A DNA stretch of 64,000 nucleotides from Gremmenia infestans. Lineage: Eukaryota > Ascomycota > Leotiomycetes > Helotiales > Hamatocanthoscyphaceae. The notes under the pieces are model-generated. The model ran no database searches, was not told where the DNA came from, and saw only the letters and a program-made list of their open reading frames with translations. This document shows, in pieces, positions 23,001 through 34,796 of this stretch; positions within the stretch are counted from its first letter, which is position 1, and each line of letters begins with the position of its first letter. Made by a program: the position numbers and the translations under genes. The DNA lies in assembly GCA_032629725.1 (NCBI GenBank), contig JAFEVB010000019.1:248001-312000 (forward strand), read 5' to 3'.

Positions 23001-24040
23001 CAAACAAAAGCATAGCGGATTGAAAGGTTTTCCAGAGCGACCAGAAACTGGTGAGATCAAGTGAAGGATGCCGTGAAAATCCCAGAAAACCCTCTCACGT
23101 GTATGATCACGTGTATCAACATGGATTGGTATATTTCCATCTTAGGTAGCATAGAGACAAAGACTTGGAGACTGAGAACCTGTACTCAAGGGGTATAAAG
23201 TAGGATTGGTATGTTGAGCTTCAAGTTCTATCCTTTCAAGGTCCTTGCCCTAGAAAGTTCTACTGCTCAACGCATAGGCCCACGAAATGCCCAAGTCTAC
23301 TTTGAATAGGGTTAATCCCGAGATACTTCTGGAGAAAGCAGACATGGACACTGTTCCATCAATCAAGTTCTCCCGTAGCGCGTAAGAGAGTGTATTTTCC
23401 CCTAGCGGTCCACGAACGGGATATGGTACAACACAGTATGATCACAAATGTGATGTGGAAGGAGATGATTTGATGAGCATGAGATAATTCTCTTATTCCT
23501 GGAGAGACTATACAAATCAAAGAATTGCAAATATCAAGGCGAACTCGCCCTATAAAGCTTCTCAGATCGCCACGCTTTGGTGCCAACGCAGGATAGAGTG
23601 ACAAGGTTGTCCCAGTTCAGACCAGGTTAATAATGCTGGAATATAACAAGCACTTTGCATCGTAAGCTTGGGTTGCTTGATTGGAAAATATTTTGTTTGA
23701 AATAAAACTAGAAGCAAAGTGTACATGGACGCCCGACTCTCTGGAGAAGGGCGATTTGAGGTAGCTCAGAATGTGGCCCGTGCTTCTCGAAATTTATCAC
23801 ACCTCACCAACCTCCATTCATCAACGACAGACATCTACGCCCAACGATCCCTTCGCAACATCCAACTCTACAACATTCAGGGAGGAGGAAGAAGGGCGAG
23901 AACTTGCAGGAGGTATTGGCATTGGCATTGGCATTTCAGCACCCTAGGAACATCCTGGATGCGCCCAGCCAGCCAGGCACCGCTACCCAAGCTTCATAAC
24001 CCGGGCGTCACCTCGACGTCGTGACCTCGAACAAGTCATA
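20022..24040. other. Long divergent intergenic region
   Basis: About 4 kb between two divergent genes. It contains two TACGGAGTA motifs (20645-20653, 21549-21557) and several GTACGAGTAC-type variants. The longest open frames here show no domain, no codon pattern and no neighbours that support them. It may hold unannotated non-coding transcripts or long leaders; nothing in the sequence proves it. Confidence 0.5.
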
Positions 24041-25456
24041 ATGGCATCAAGAAGCGTATCACCCGGTGGGGCTCTCCTGCGAGCATCAAGGGTCTTTTCG
24101 ATTCCAGCTCCACTTCAACGATCGGCCGTCGAGATATCATCAACAGGAGGCTTTACTTCCGATACTTCTACGCTCCCACATCCGATTCATATGTCCATTA
24201 CAACTCCCCAATCATCACTCGCGAAAGGCGATTGGGGTTTGAAACGACCCTTGCCGCTTCGCTCGACCACCAAATCTTCGACGCCTGTGCTCCGAATCCA
24301 GAAAATGGACACCTTCGAACATATCACCGAGTTTGGCTCCGCGGCAGATCATACACTGTCACTGCAAAAATTCCTCGAGATGGGTATACCGCTCACAACA
24401 CCTCAATTGAAAGAAAGTACACAGTCAAATCTCGACTCTCGCGCTCAGAGCGTTTTCGAAGACGCAATTGACACAACTGCTACCGGAGAGGGCACAAGTT
24501 CGAAAGAGATTGATGCAAGATGGAAATTCAGTGGCCCTTGGCTGGCGGGGCAGACCCAGGGAGAATTCAATGCATACGTTGAGAAAGAGGTTCGGAGAAG
24601 GAAGCAAGATTTCCTCGAATATTTGCGAGGCGCCTGCTCTGTGGCACTCGCAAAGGAACGTCGAGAACAACGAGCATCTTCGGAGGGTGTAGATGAGTTG
24701 GAACTTGACCCTCAAGCTGAGGTCACTGATGAGCAGCTGAATGACTATGTGAAATCTCTTCGCCAGGATTGGACGGAGCTTTACAGACATATTCGTACAT
24801 TCCTAGACCTCCCGCCTGCATCATCAGTCAACGCTCCCACTGAGATATTCAATGCAATGTTCGAAAACCTATCATCTTCTCTGGAAAAAGATAGCACCGT
24901 CTCTACATCACCATATAGAGACTCTGGACCACCAAAAACACACCCATCCGCGGGCCTTGCCTACAGTCGGACGAACTCGACTCTATTCAATCACCCTGTT
25001 TTCGGCCCGCAGTCGTCTAAACCTCCCGTCCAAGCACGTATCATCTCGCCCAAAGGTACAATGCATAGTAATACGAACCTAGGAGTTGGTGGATTTGTCA
25101 CCAGCACTCCATTCAACGATGAATCGTTCAGGGTGTCTTCCACCAGGGGTCGTGGCCGCGGAGCCACGCCTGCTCCAATGGTTCCAGGGCTCGTTAACAT
25201 TGAACCCGATAAAGTGGGTGGCAGCAAAGTATATGTGCAGCCGAAGTCTGCTACTGTGAATCCCCAAGGATCGGTAATCTTGCGTGTGGTTAGTGCAGAG
25301 GCGGGAGCAGTTGATGTTAAGGAAGGGAACACAGATCACTACAAGCACCCACCACCACCGGCTCCTTCGACTGGCGTACAAGTAAGCCCAAGGGGGTTTT
25401 CCAGGAAGTTGCGACTTGACGGCGCTGGAGCGAGAGATTTTGGATTAAGCAATTAA
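24041..25456 (+). CDS. MRP51: Mitochondrial small-subunit ribosomal protein Mrp51
   Basis: Intron-less gene of 471 residues. It starts MASRSVSPGGALLRASRVFS, a basic, serine-rich mitochondrial targeting sequence. I recognise the fungal Mrp51 layout: an N-terminal block with LPLRSTTKSSTPVLRIQKMD and FEHITEFGSAADHTLSLQKF, then a helical region (KEVRRRKQDFLEYLRGAC), and a low-complexity C-terminal half with GRGRGATPAPMVPG and ending in a basic VSPRGFSRKLRLDG. Mrp51 is part of the mitochondrial 37S subunit, related to bacterial bS1, and in yeast it aids translation of COX2 and COX3 mRNAs. The length is typical of filamentous fungi and longer than the yeast protein. It is convergent with the next gene. 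Confidence 0.88.
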   Translation: MASRSVSPGGALLRASRVFSIPAPLQRSAVEISSTGGFTSDTSTLPHPIHMSITTPQSSLAKGDWGLKRPLPLRSTTKSSTPVLRIQKMDTFEHITEFGSAADHTLSLQKFLEMGIPLTTPQLKESTQSNLDSRAQSVFEDAIDTTATGEGTSSKEIDARWKFSGPWLAGQTQGEFNAYVEKEVRRRKQDFLEYLRGACSVALAKERREQRASSEGVDELELDPQAEVTDEQLNDYVKSLRQDWTELYRHIRTFLDLPPASSVNAPTEIFNAMFENLSSSLEKDSTVSTSPYRDSGPPKTHPSAGLAYSRTNSTLFNHPVFGPQSSKPPVQARIISPKGTMHSNTNLGVGGFVTSTPFNDESFRVSSTRGRGRGATPAPMVPGLVNIEPDKVGGSKVYVQPKSATVNPQGSVILRVVSAEAGAVDVKEGNTDHYKHPPPPAPSTGVQVSPRGFSRKLRLDGAGARDFGLSN

Positions 25457-26143
25457 GGTGCCGGATTGCGATGATCTGTATGATAGAGTGTCAGTACTAG
25501 AGATGATGAAGATATGTTAGAAAATTGTACAAATTTGTCTCCGTCGCCCCTGTTCTTTTTCTGTTCAAGGTTCCGATGGATAGTATGCCACATGGATTGA
25601 CATTCAAATATCACCGCATCATGTACTTTTAGACATCTCGACAAGACTGCGGTGAGAAATGAGACTTGGAGATAATTACTTTACTTTTTTATTGAAAATC
25701 TCAAGCATTCGCAAAGACAAAATACCTGATTTGACACTTCCTTCCTTCCCTCCTTCTATCCACTCTCTATCTTTTACCCTACCTATCTCAGGTGCTTGGT
25801 TGATATTGAGCTAAGATGTTATAATGTGCCTTGGCTGTCTGTTTCTTTTCCTGTGCTCGGCGAGTTGAAAAGGGGGTTTGGTATTAAGCGAAAAGTTTAG
25901 GATGCATCAGGTACGCGACTACTCGAGTTTGTTGTATCGAATGGGTGGATGACAGTTCTGCAAATAGGTAGTATACACGCAGTTGGGTTGGGTTTTCACT
26001 ATAGGATTAGAACTTTGGGCCTTTCTTTTGTAATCACCCATTTTTTTTTACTGAAACATTTACTTCTCTCAAGAATGGTAGGTAAGTTTACTTTGATTAA
26101 CCAACTTTATTAGACTATGTACCTATTATCTACCCAAAGATTT
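25457..26143. other. Spacer between convergent genes
   Basis: About 690 bases of AT-rich 3' flanks, with poly-T tracts near 25684 and 26041. No gene is seen. Confidence 0.5.
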
Positions 26144-27413
26144 TCAAGTCATTTTCTCCCATGATCCTTCACGTTGCACCCAATGCTCAGCATTCGTCCT
26201 TAAAATACTCGTCTTCACACTCTTCAACTTGGAACCCTCGACCAACTTCCCCAATGCCTCTTCCGTCAGTCCCGCCACCCCACCCGCCTTCAACTTCTCT
26301 ACAAACTCATCCCCCGGTACCCCGACAATCTCCAAGGCCTCCACACCCCCTAATTTCCCCTTCACCACCTCTAGCACAGCATCCCACCCACCGCTCAGCA
26401 GAACCGCCACACTCAACACCCTCAACTTCCCACACGCCTCCAGCAGCGCCTCCACCTCCTCAACCCGCAGCTCAAACATCGTCACATCAAGCATCACTAA
26501 CCTCTTCCCACTACTCAGCACCCTCCTCACCGCACTCCTCGCCTCCTCCCCCCCCAACAAGCCGAACACCCACCTCGGTTCCCTCCACATCCTCCTCATC
26601 TACCTCATCCACCGCCCCCGCATCCGGCGCCCCAATCCCCACCGTAAGAGCCACCAGCCCCTCCCTCGCCAGCTCTCCTACCTCTTTCACAGGCAGCGTG
26701 CCCAGGAACCCCGCTGCGTCCGAATGCCGATAGGTATAGCACAGCTCCAGAAACCCCAACCCCGGCGCCAGCGCCCCCGCAATCCGCGTAAACACGCCCG
26801 GCGGCGCAAACACATCCAGGACATGCAACTCCCTCAGGCCCTTCGCCGCCGCGATAAACGCCACGGCATCGTCTTGCGAGTCCTGCGTCGTGCCAGCAAA
26901 TAGCTGGGAATACAGCGTGAGGGATTTCAGGTTCGGCAGGGCTTGGCCTAGGGCTTGCAGGAAGCCGGGCGGGTAGCCGAGGCTGAAGAGCTCGAGCGTG
27001 AGGGTCGTGATGGAGGGAGGCAGGGCTGGGACAGAGAAGGGCTGCGTGAGCGTAGGTGTGTAGTCGTCGAGTTTTATGTCTGAGGTTAGGATGAGCGCCG
27101 TGAGGGCCTGGGCTGTGGCGAAGGATTCGGCGGGGAAGGTGGGGAGGTTGAAGTCTTTAAGGGGGACTGGAGGGAGGGGCGGGTTAGTTGGTTTTCTTAG
27201 GGGAGTAAGAGGTGAGAGAAGTCATGGGACGAGACGCTATTTTAAAGAACTTCAACACAGCGTGATGGAGAAGTGAGGTGAAGTGAAGTGAAGCGAAGAG
27301 AGTGATTGATTACTCTGGGCGGCGCGTGCTTGAGAGGGAGAAACAGGGGCTTGTGATTCCAAGGAAGCGGTTTGGGAGGCTAAGTACGAGGATGAAGCTG
27401 TTGATGCGGCCAT
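26144..27413 (-). CDS. Unrecognised leucine-rich hydrophobic-repeat protein, one frameshift
   Basis: Two reverse-strand exons (27314-27413 and 26144-27166), separated by a 147-base intron with a good branch site (AACTAAC). The product would be about 373 residues, starting MAASTASSSYLASQTASLES. Most of it is a series of short leucine-rich segments (LPPSITTLTLELFSL, LPNLKSLTLYSQL, GLRELHVLDVF, GKRLVMLDVTMFEL, LRVLSVAVL), spaced like the repeats of an F-box/LRR-type protein but without an F-box that I can see. The frame is broken once: the upstream and downstream parts join perfectly if one base is removed from the run of eight C (plus strand) at 26548-26555. The extra base is more likely a sequence error than decay, because both halves are otherwise clean. 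Confidence 0.6.
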
Positions 27414-28991
27414 TGTTGGTTAAATATAGGTACCTAAGGTAGATACTTGATCAAATAGTTGATAAATAGTAAGTAGTACCGTAAGTAGTAAGAAATAATA
27501 GATTCAATTACTCCGTCAGTATCATATTTGCAGCTAGCAATGTCACTCGTAGAAACAATTACAAAGGTACGAGGAGATTATAATCGAGAATGAAGTAAGT
27601 GAAATGATGAGATGAGATGAGATGAGATGTTAGCGTACCTGCCTACTATACCTTTAGAGAGGGAGGGGAAGGAAGCTTCCCCTCATTCCATCCATGAGGG
27701 GTCGGGACCGGAACCGCAACCGCACCGCAGAACGGCTCACCTGCATGGATGTGTGGGGATAGTGTAGTGATAGTGTATACAAGTAGCTACCGTACCTAGG
27801 TACTCGTAGGCGTGGCGTGGGCGTGGGCGTGGGGTAACGGAAGTTTGAATCACGATGCGGACATTTTCCAAGATGCATCACATTCTCGGAGTATATAAGC
27901 CAATGATAGCTAGCGCCTTGTCCTCCATTCCCTACAAGTAAAATGTGGAGTGGAGTGGAGTGGCTATTTGAAGAAGCGGAAGTATCTCGGTAGATAGGAT
28001 AGGAAAAAGCAACATTAATTATAATGCAAACATTATACTACATTACCTTACATTACAGTATTAAGATATAGAAGTTTCAATTTGATACCTAGATCTTCAG
28101 AGCATCAAGAAGTATTTATCGGTAGTGTAGTGAGTGCAACGCGCAAATAATACCAGTGCAGTGTTTTGTTTCAACCACCAGCCTGAAACAACATCTACCT
28201 TAGTATGGGGGCCAAGCCAAGGACCGTGAACTCAACTCAACTCTAGAGAAACCCAAAAGTCTCACATCCTCCTACTTCCTTCTTTCCTTACAACGTTAAT
28301 AAACACGAAATTCTTGCTTTATTTACAACGCGTCACCATTCTGTCGATTACCTACACTACACTATCTATATTTGGGTCCCCTATATTTCGTACCAATAAG
28401 ATCGATCCAGCGCGCAAATGGTAAGGTTGGATTGGTTGAACCAGGTAGTACGGAGGGGCCGAAATTGCAGACAGCTGGTAGCGTGTCTGTCTATCTCGAA
28501 CAACATCAACATCAATCAATCACCTCCAGAGACAAAGATCATCATGGCTATCCAAGCTACTTTTTCATTTCTACTTTTCCAATCATCACGCCAACTATAG
28601 TCTCTGCCTATATCGTACATAAGACTGACTGCCTTTTGCGCCCAAAAACAAACGAGATCAAAACTATCCCCCGATGCAGAACGCCGGTATGAGTTGCGCC
28701 TGAGCCGGCGACGGCTAGAAACATATGGAAAATGCCTAAATATTGTACATGGTGGTATCTCGCAAAGACACGAAAAGGATCTGTCATCCAACAAGTATTC
28801 TACAAGAAGCTGTCATCATTAGGGTCCATTCAGCGGTAGACAACCACACTCTGGTTGCCTTGAGAACCCATCGTATTCTCTCTCAATCACCATCTTCCAA
28901 TACCCAGAAAGCCCTGCAAGGCATGAGCAAAGCGAGCATGAAAAAACCTTCAATCGCGAAAGTCCAGGTCTGAGCATACCACAGATCAACT
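27414..28991. other. Intergenic with short repeats
   Basis: About 1.6 kb. It holds GATGA units near 27606-27629, GGCGTG/GTGGGC units near 27806-27833, GGAGT units near 27947-27963 and one TACCTAGGTA at 27793-27802. The part near 28991 is the 3' flank of the Zn2Cys6 gene. No gene is recognised. Confidence 0.5.
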
Positions 28992-31874
28992 TCATCTACC
29001 CCCTGTGGTACGCGGTTGCTCCAAAAGACCGCCAATGTCGAGTCGACCGGTTCGATCATCTCGTCGGCGCGACATATTTGCAGCAGATGGCTCCCCACGG
29101 TGATCTCGAATCGGAGGGAGTTGGAGATCGTGCTGGCGCTGTGGTTGTCCTTGTGCTAATTCACTCCGTGGCGTCTGATAAGGATTTTGGCTTTGGGGGG
29201 AATAATCCGGCCTTGTTTGCGGCTGCGAGAACGGCGGCATACTTGATGCTATGGGAACATTCGGGACAGAAGCTCTATACATCAAATCTCCGCGAGGGTC
29301 ACCATAAGCTGGATTAGGAGCGAAAGAGGATGGGCCGGGAGGAAACGCCTGCTGTGACGTCTGATATCCATATTGCGACTCCCGAGGATAATCTCGAACG
29401 ACCGGCTGATAGGATACCTGCGGGGTCGCAGGTACTTGAAATATCACCGCAATGAAGTATGTCGACTCCCTTTTCGCCAACCCAAACCGAGCCTGGAGCG
29501 GCTGGTGTTGTCCTTCCGATCCCTGGAACGTGACCAACTCCTGATGCTCCAGTAACAGCTGTCCAATCTCATCAGGCCCAAACCCCACAGATTTTATAAT
29601 CCTATCTTCCTCGTATTTGGAGAAGATTGGAGGGAGATAACTCGGCTCTCTTGCGCGGCGTTCGTCTTCGAGAATCCTCTGGAGTCGCATCACCTTTTCA
29701 CGATCATTGGCGACTATGATGTCCTGAAGCCTTTTCCCAACGACGGCCTGTAGACCGACAGTGTCACCAAAACTTCGAGTAACTTTTGCAATCTGCATCT
29801 CCATGGTAAGATATGCACATAGCGGCTCGTGGGTTGGCAGCATCCGCGGCGCTGGTGGCATCGATGCACCAAACATATTGGCATCTACAGAAGATGCATG
29901 ATCCATATATCTGGGAGCAAGAGGACCTTGAGATTTCAAGACCCTGTAGGATCCCGACCTATGAAGTGAGTCTCCGCCAAATGCTGGAGTCATGGAAGGT
30001 TCTGCGGAGTGAAAGGACAGAGGACGTCTGACAGAAGCATCGTGCTGTGGGTGAGAATACCCCGGCCCCATGCTTTCGTAACGTTGTTCCCTTTCATCGC
30101 GCAATCGCGGCCGGCCTCTTTTCTTGTGTTGTACATCGACACAAGCATCCTCCTTCCCGTTAGCTAGGCACCGAGAGCACGGGCGCTGTGCTATAGCCAA
30201 CTAGTCAGCAATATCCCGAGAACTGAATACGGGAACGAAGAGGCATTTCCTAAATTTCAAAACATGGCTCAAACGAATCCGCTGAACTTGCAGGGAAAAT
30301 AGAGGGCTGTACGAAGCTGACCGAGGTCAAAATTGATGGTGCTTTTTACGACCGACAGGATGATTCGGATATCGATCAATTTCCCTGTCTGCGGCCAAAC
30401 AGAAACACCTCGTGTACCGCGAAAAGAAACGGGCCAGAACAGACTCAGACTCGGAGACAGCAATCTCGCTACTGTAGTCGTTGGCATTGATGCACACCGC
30501 TGCTTCTAGTTCTTCCTTGGATTGCATGGAAGATTAAATGGAACATTCTTTCCGAGGATAGAAGCCCAGAAGCCCAGGAGACTAGCAATCGATGCACTTG
30601 CATTGCGTTGCGTTGCATTGCATATCGAACTTCTGCTCTTCACTGCCCCTGGCTTGCTCCTTGCTTCTCACTCCTCACTCCCGCCTTATCCTCCACCGCT
30701 AAGCAAACCCCGCCGACCGGGTTCCACCAATCGGCCCGCAACCTTGGCCGGATTCCGTGAAAATCTCCATCTTTGTCTTTCTAGCCATGCATGTTAACTG
30801 ATACATCACCAGCCAGCATCCCAACAGACGGAGTCGCCGAGTCTCACTCCTCGTTGACGCCTTCTCGCACTCGCTCGCACTCTCACTCCCATGCGCTACG
30901 GCACGCGAGGCGAGGCGAGGCGAGAGTGCCGTACAGTACAGTACATGCGATAATTTGATTTTGCGCTCGCTAGAGCGGGCGGGGTAATAAATCAGGGAGG
31001 CGCGATAGTTTCAAAAACCCTCATGTAAACCACGTTGAATCAACACGGGCTGTTGTGCTACATTGGCCAAATATTCTAGCCACGAGCAGCAACGCCGCCA
31101 ATTCGACGAAAAAAACAAAACACTAAACAATGGCCAGTTATGGATATTGGGCAGCATGGGGCAAAAACAAACAAACTAAAATAGATGAATTCGAGTTGGA
31201 ACACACGTACCGTCACATCTGCATAGTATTAGCCTCAACTCTACGCGGTCAAAACGATCCTTATTCGGAGAGACTTGCCTAAGATGCGCCCTTTTGCAGG
31301 GAACACAAGCCGAGGCCACATGTCCCTTTGTCTTTCTTTGTGCTTTGGGTGATTCAGAATAATCGGTAACCTCTCCCGTTGGTGGTCGATCTGCCGTTGA
31401 GAACGGCCCTGGAAGCTGCGGCGCCTGCGATTGATACAGAGGATGTTGCTGTTGCACCATATGCGGTACAATTGGCGGTCCCCGCTGTTGGTAAGAATGT
31501 GGCGGTGTTGGTTGTATATCCTCCATTCGATATGTGGAATACGATGCCTGAGGATGCTGCTCTGGTTGATATGCCCTCAATTGTGGCCCTCTTGCCTCCG
31601 ATGTGTCTGATTGAGGCGTTTGAGTCCCAGGCAAAACGTCTTGCCCGCTTGATCCATAGCTTCCGTAACCACGATCGGTTGAATCGGGGTTTCGTCTTGG
31701 TGGAAGCGGCGGAGATCCTGACATGGGAGGAGACGGGTATGCCCTCGACCGAGCACTGTCGGACACCGCGCGAGCCCAACTCGTGTCAAGAGAGAAGCGC
31801 GCCAGATCTGATCTTCCTCGCCGTTCGCCGAGAGGAATGTACGAAGTATCGCGGTAAGATGGTGAGGATTGCAT
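28992..31874 (-). CDS. Zn2Cys6 transcription factor with PAS-like C-terminal region and an 8-nt micro-exon
   Basis: Three reverse-strand exons, 31279-31874, 31211-31218 (only 8 bases) and 28992-30190, give exactly 600 residues. The zinc cluster lies at residues 190-218 with spacing C-x2-C-x6-C-x5-C-x2-C-x8-C (CVPCKRAHLR, then CDAQRPCSRC, then the last cysteine in KEDACVDVQHKKRG). The third cysteine and its aspartate are coded by the micro-exon. Intron 1 is 60 bases with a GC donor (GCAAGT); intron 2 is 1,020 bases. A basic RGRPRL follows the cluster. Residues about 325-460 look like a PAS-type fold (AKVTRSFGDTVGLQAVVGKR). The rest is proline- and glutamine-rich. Such proteins are nuclear DNA-binding regulators; the target genes are unknown. 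Without the micro-exon the frame would shift and the cluster would be lost. Confidence 0.85.
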
Positions 31875-34796
31875 GGAAAGGACCGGGTCAACGGCGCTGT
31901 AGCTGCTTCAAGAAGCTTGTTCTTGGTCTTGTAGTGATCCCACCAAGTCTGGGTAGGTCTTGTATAATTCGCCGGGGTACTTTCTTACTCGAAAACAGCA
32001 TGCTCTACAGGTGCTTTGACAAGTGTACGCGCTGGAAGGCGCTTCAATATCACCTCGAACTAGGAAGTGTCCTGGGAGGCTTAGTATCTTGTGGGGTCTG
32101 GCAGGAAGGGGCCTATAACTACCCTCAACAGCCGCAGCAAACCTATACACAGATCCGTTGTAAGGAACAGTGCGGTCTCAGGATGCAAAAGTTGTGCTTC
32201 TCAAGTGATCGATGACCTCGTTTCACAACGACTGAGACAGAACCGGATAGAAGAGGTATTGTAGGTAATACTGCAGCTGCGGGATGTTCGTGAAGAACTG
32301 ACGTGTTCGGTGAGCTGCAGATGGAAAGAACGTATCTGTCGGACGTGTGTAAGGAATATCCGAAATGCGTCAAGGTACTTTTGTCGACCGGCAGACCTGA
32401 GATATTAAGGAACTTGACGATTTCCTCCAAGTGGAGCAGGCGTCAACTCAAGCCGTACTAAACAACGTTGTCTGCCTCTTATGGACCGATTTCCAGACGA
32501 AGAAATGGCTATAGAGAACAAATGTGGCCAAGAGAAAGCGGTTTTGGATCTGGCATATTCTGACAAGGGCAGGGTAGAGGATGTCAAAATGTGCTACAAG
32601 TCGGAGAGGTAGATGGTGTTCAGGAAGATGTATAGCCCTGGAGAGATGTAGGGATAAGGTATGTATCGGTAGGCGTTGGCACGGGTGAGGCTGAACTAGG
32701 ATGCTGATAGCGTGCAGTGCAATTCGTCTGAGAGGGATCTGGGATGAATGTGTGTATGCCGTGGAAGAAGAGTTCAGTAATAAACAGTACAGTAGCTACC
32801 TGTATTAGGATAACAGGACGGTCCAACCGATGGTGCACGGCGGGGGTTGAGGTTTTTGGGCTCCTCGCTCTTGCCTGGTGTCGTTTTGTCTTCCTTGCTT
32901 CGGAGACAAGGTCGGCAGTACAGTACGTAGGCAATTGGTAGTGGTGTAGTAGATTCAAGCGGCCTGTAGGCGGGGCTATCAAGAGCAGGAAGACGAGTCG
33001 AATGCGGAGTGACTGAATACCGGCAGCGGAGACTACAAGCGTTCGAGGCTGGCTGGTAGGCGGCAGAGATTTGCAGTACTTTAGTAGGTATCTGGTACTT
33101 AGATAGCAGGTTGTAGTGTGTAAAAGTAGAAGATGTCTACTGTCGAGGTCGAACTTCTACTGGCAAGTGGCAGCCGACGGGGTGTTTTTGGATGCGGTTT
33201 TCTAACTCTGGAATGTGTGGATCGAGCGTAATGGACGGTCCCGCTGTACAGGGATTGCCTCGACGCTGGGACGTGCAGACTTTAGTGCAGGTAGGCGCGG
33301 GAGGTAGGGGTGTTGGAGCTTCTAGGATCTATCAAGCTACCTGTATCCCCTGTAAACTTTGTTAGTTCTCCGAGATTCTGTCCCTGCCTATGCCTGCCCT
33401 GGGCTTGGCTGGTATAGTGCCCCGGGTCTAGGAAGTGGCGGCCGACTAGTACTCCGTAGCTGCGGAGGTACCTAGGTACCTAGGTAACTGCTAGCCCGAA
33501 TCCTCGAACGAACCGAAGGGAAGAAGGAAAAGAAGAGGAGAGCTGCGAGAGAGTTCCGGTACGCTCTTTTCTTCATTGTCCACCCGAGTAATGAGAGCTC
33601 GAGAGCAGGGGCAAGCAAGGGCGAGCAGGGACTTGCCGTTGGACCTTTGCCTCACAGGCTTTGCCCGCGTGGGCGATCAGCCAGCAGATGAGCATAAGCT
33701 TGCACCTGCAGGCGGGCAGCTTGCTGGAACCCGCGAAAACAGCCTGCTGCAGCAGCGACTACTAACACTACTGTAGTGTTGTCTTGTATTGTACAGAAGT
33801 ACATGTATATACCAGTACATCGAACCAGGTAGGTAATCCAATAGCCAGCCCCCGGCTCATAGACGTCCTAGACAACGGCGCAGTGAGTGCAATACAATCC
33901 ACCTGAGGTGTGTGTCTTGCTACTCGCGTGCCTAGTTGACACGGGAGGTCGGAAAGAGGGTGCAATGCAATGTGGTACGGTACAATAATCGGGGTGCAAG
34001 AAACAAGGCTAAATTGCAAAGGTCGTGGGGCGGCACTTACTGCTTTTGAAATTTGATGTTGGTCTTGAGGAATAACTTCAGAAGCGCAATTAGACGCTGC
34101 AGCCTTTGTCCTTGAAACGTCCTTGTCGAAATTGGGGGTTGGCGGTGGGATGAATAAGAGGTCATCAATCCACTTGTCCGTATATCCACAACGCAAGAAT
34201 GGAGTGAGGGAAGGGCAAGAGAGAGGCTCTCAAGTTCTTGGAAGCACTTCACACAATGGAGGTGTGGGGATATATAACAACAGCATTACATGCTCAGATA
34301 CAGAAATGTTGTTCTCAGACTTTTCGTCCCAAACCTTCAATCCTGCGCTTTTTGCCAATCATCAAAAATGTAATGATGATTTGCGAAAGCATAGTGCCAA
34401 ACAATGCAATCTATAATTCTATCAGCACTAATGTACTGCAGATTACAGAGTCAAGCTACGAATTTACGGGGTATCAAAATGATCAGTGTGTATAATCATG
34501 CAAGATGGTAGTAGAAAATGAGGACTCCAGCAAATCAACAATAGACGAATTATTTTCGTTTTTAATTCAAGGGCGATGGACAACGTCTTTTGAGAAGATG
34601 GAGAAACGGTCTATCAAACCAATATTCTCCCCGATTCAAGCTCAGGATTGGCGTATCAAACACGCAGCACGTCTCGACTTCCGAATCGAGATGCTGTGTG
34701 GTTTGCCGAACCCCGGTTTGAGATCAGATCGGATAGCCCTGCGCGGCATCCCAAGGTCAGTGTGCGCAAAGTGATCTGATCCAGAGTTCAAGTTTT
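31875..34796. other. Upstream region of the Zn2Cys6 gene
   Basis: About 2.9 kb before the regulator's start codon. It likely holds a long 5' leader and promoter: it is repeat-poor until about 33,050 and then rich in short palindromes. Two overlapping TACCTAGGTA motifs lie at 33469-33486 and one TACTCCGTA at 33450-33458. Open frames here are short and lack domains. Possible leader introns cannot be placed. Confidence 0.45.

Noticed and set aside
26161..26733. 190-codon Ser/Pro-rich plus-strand frame
   Set aside because: It is antisense to the repeat protein. Its composition mirrors Gly/Glu/Leu codons of the other strand.
31379..32215. 278-codon plus-strand frame
   Set aside because: It is antisense to the first exon of the Zn2Cys6 gene, whose zinc cluster and splice phases are well supported. 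The sequence lacks domains.
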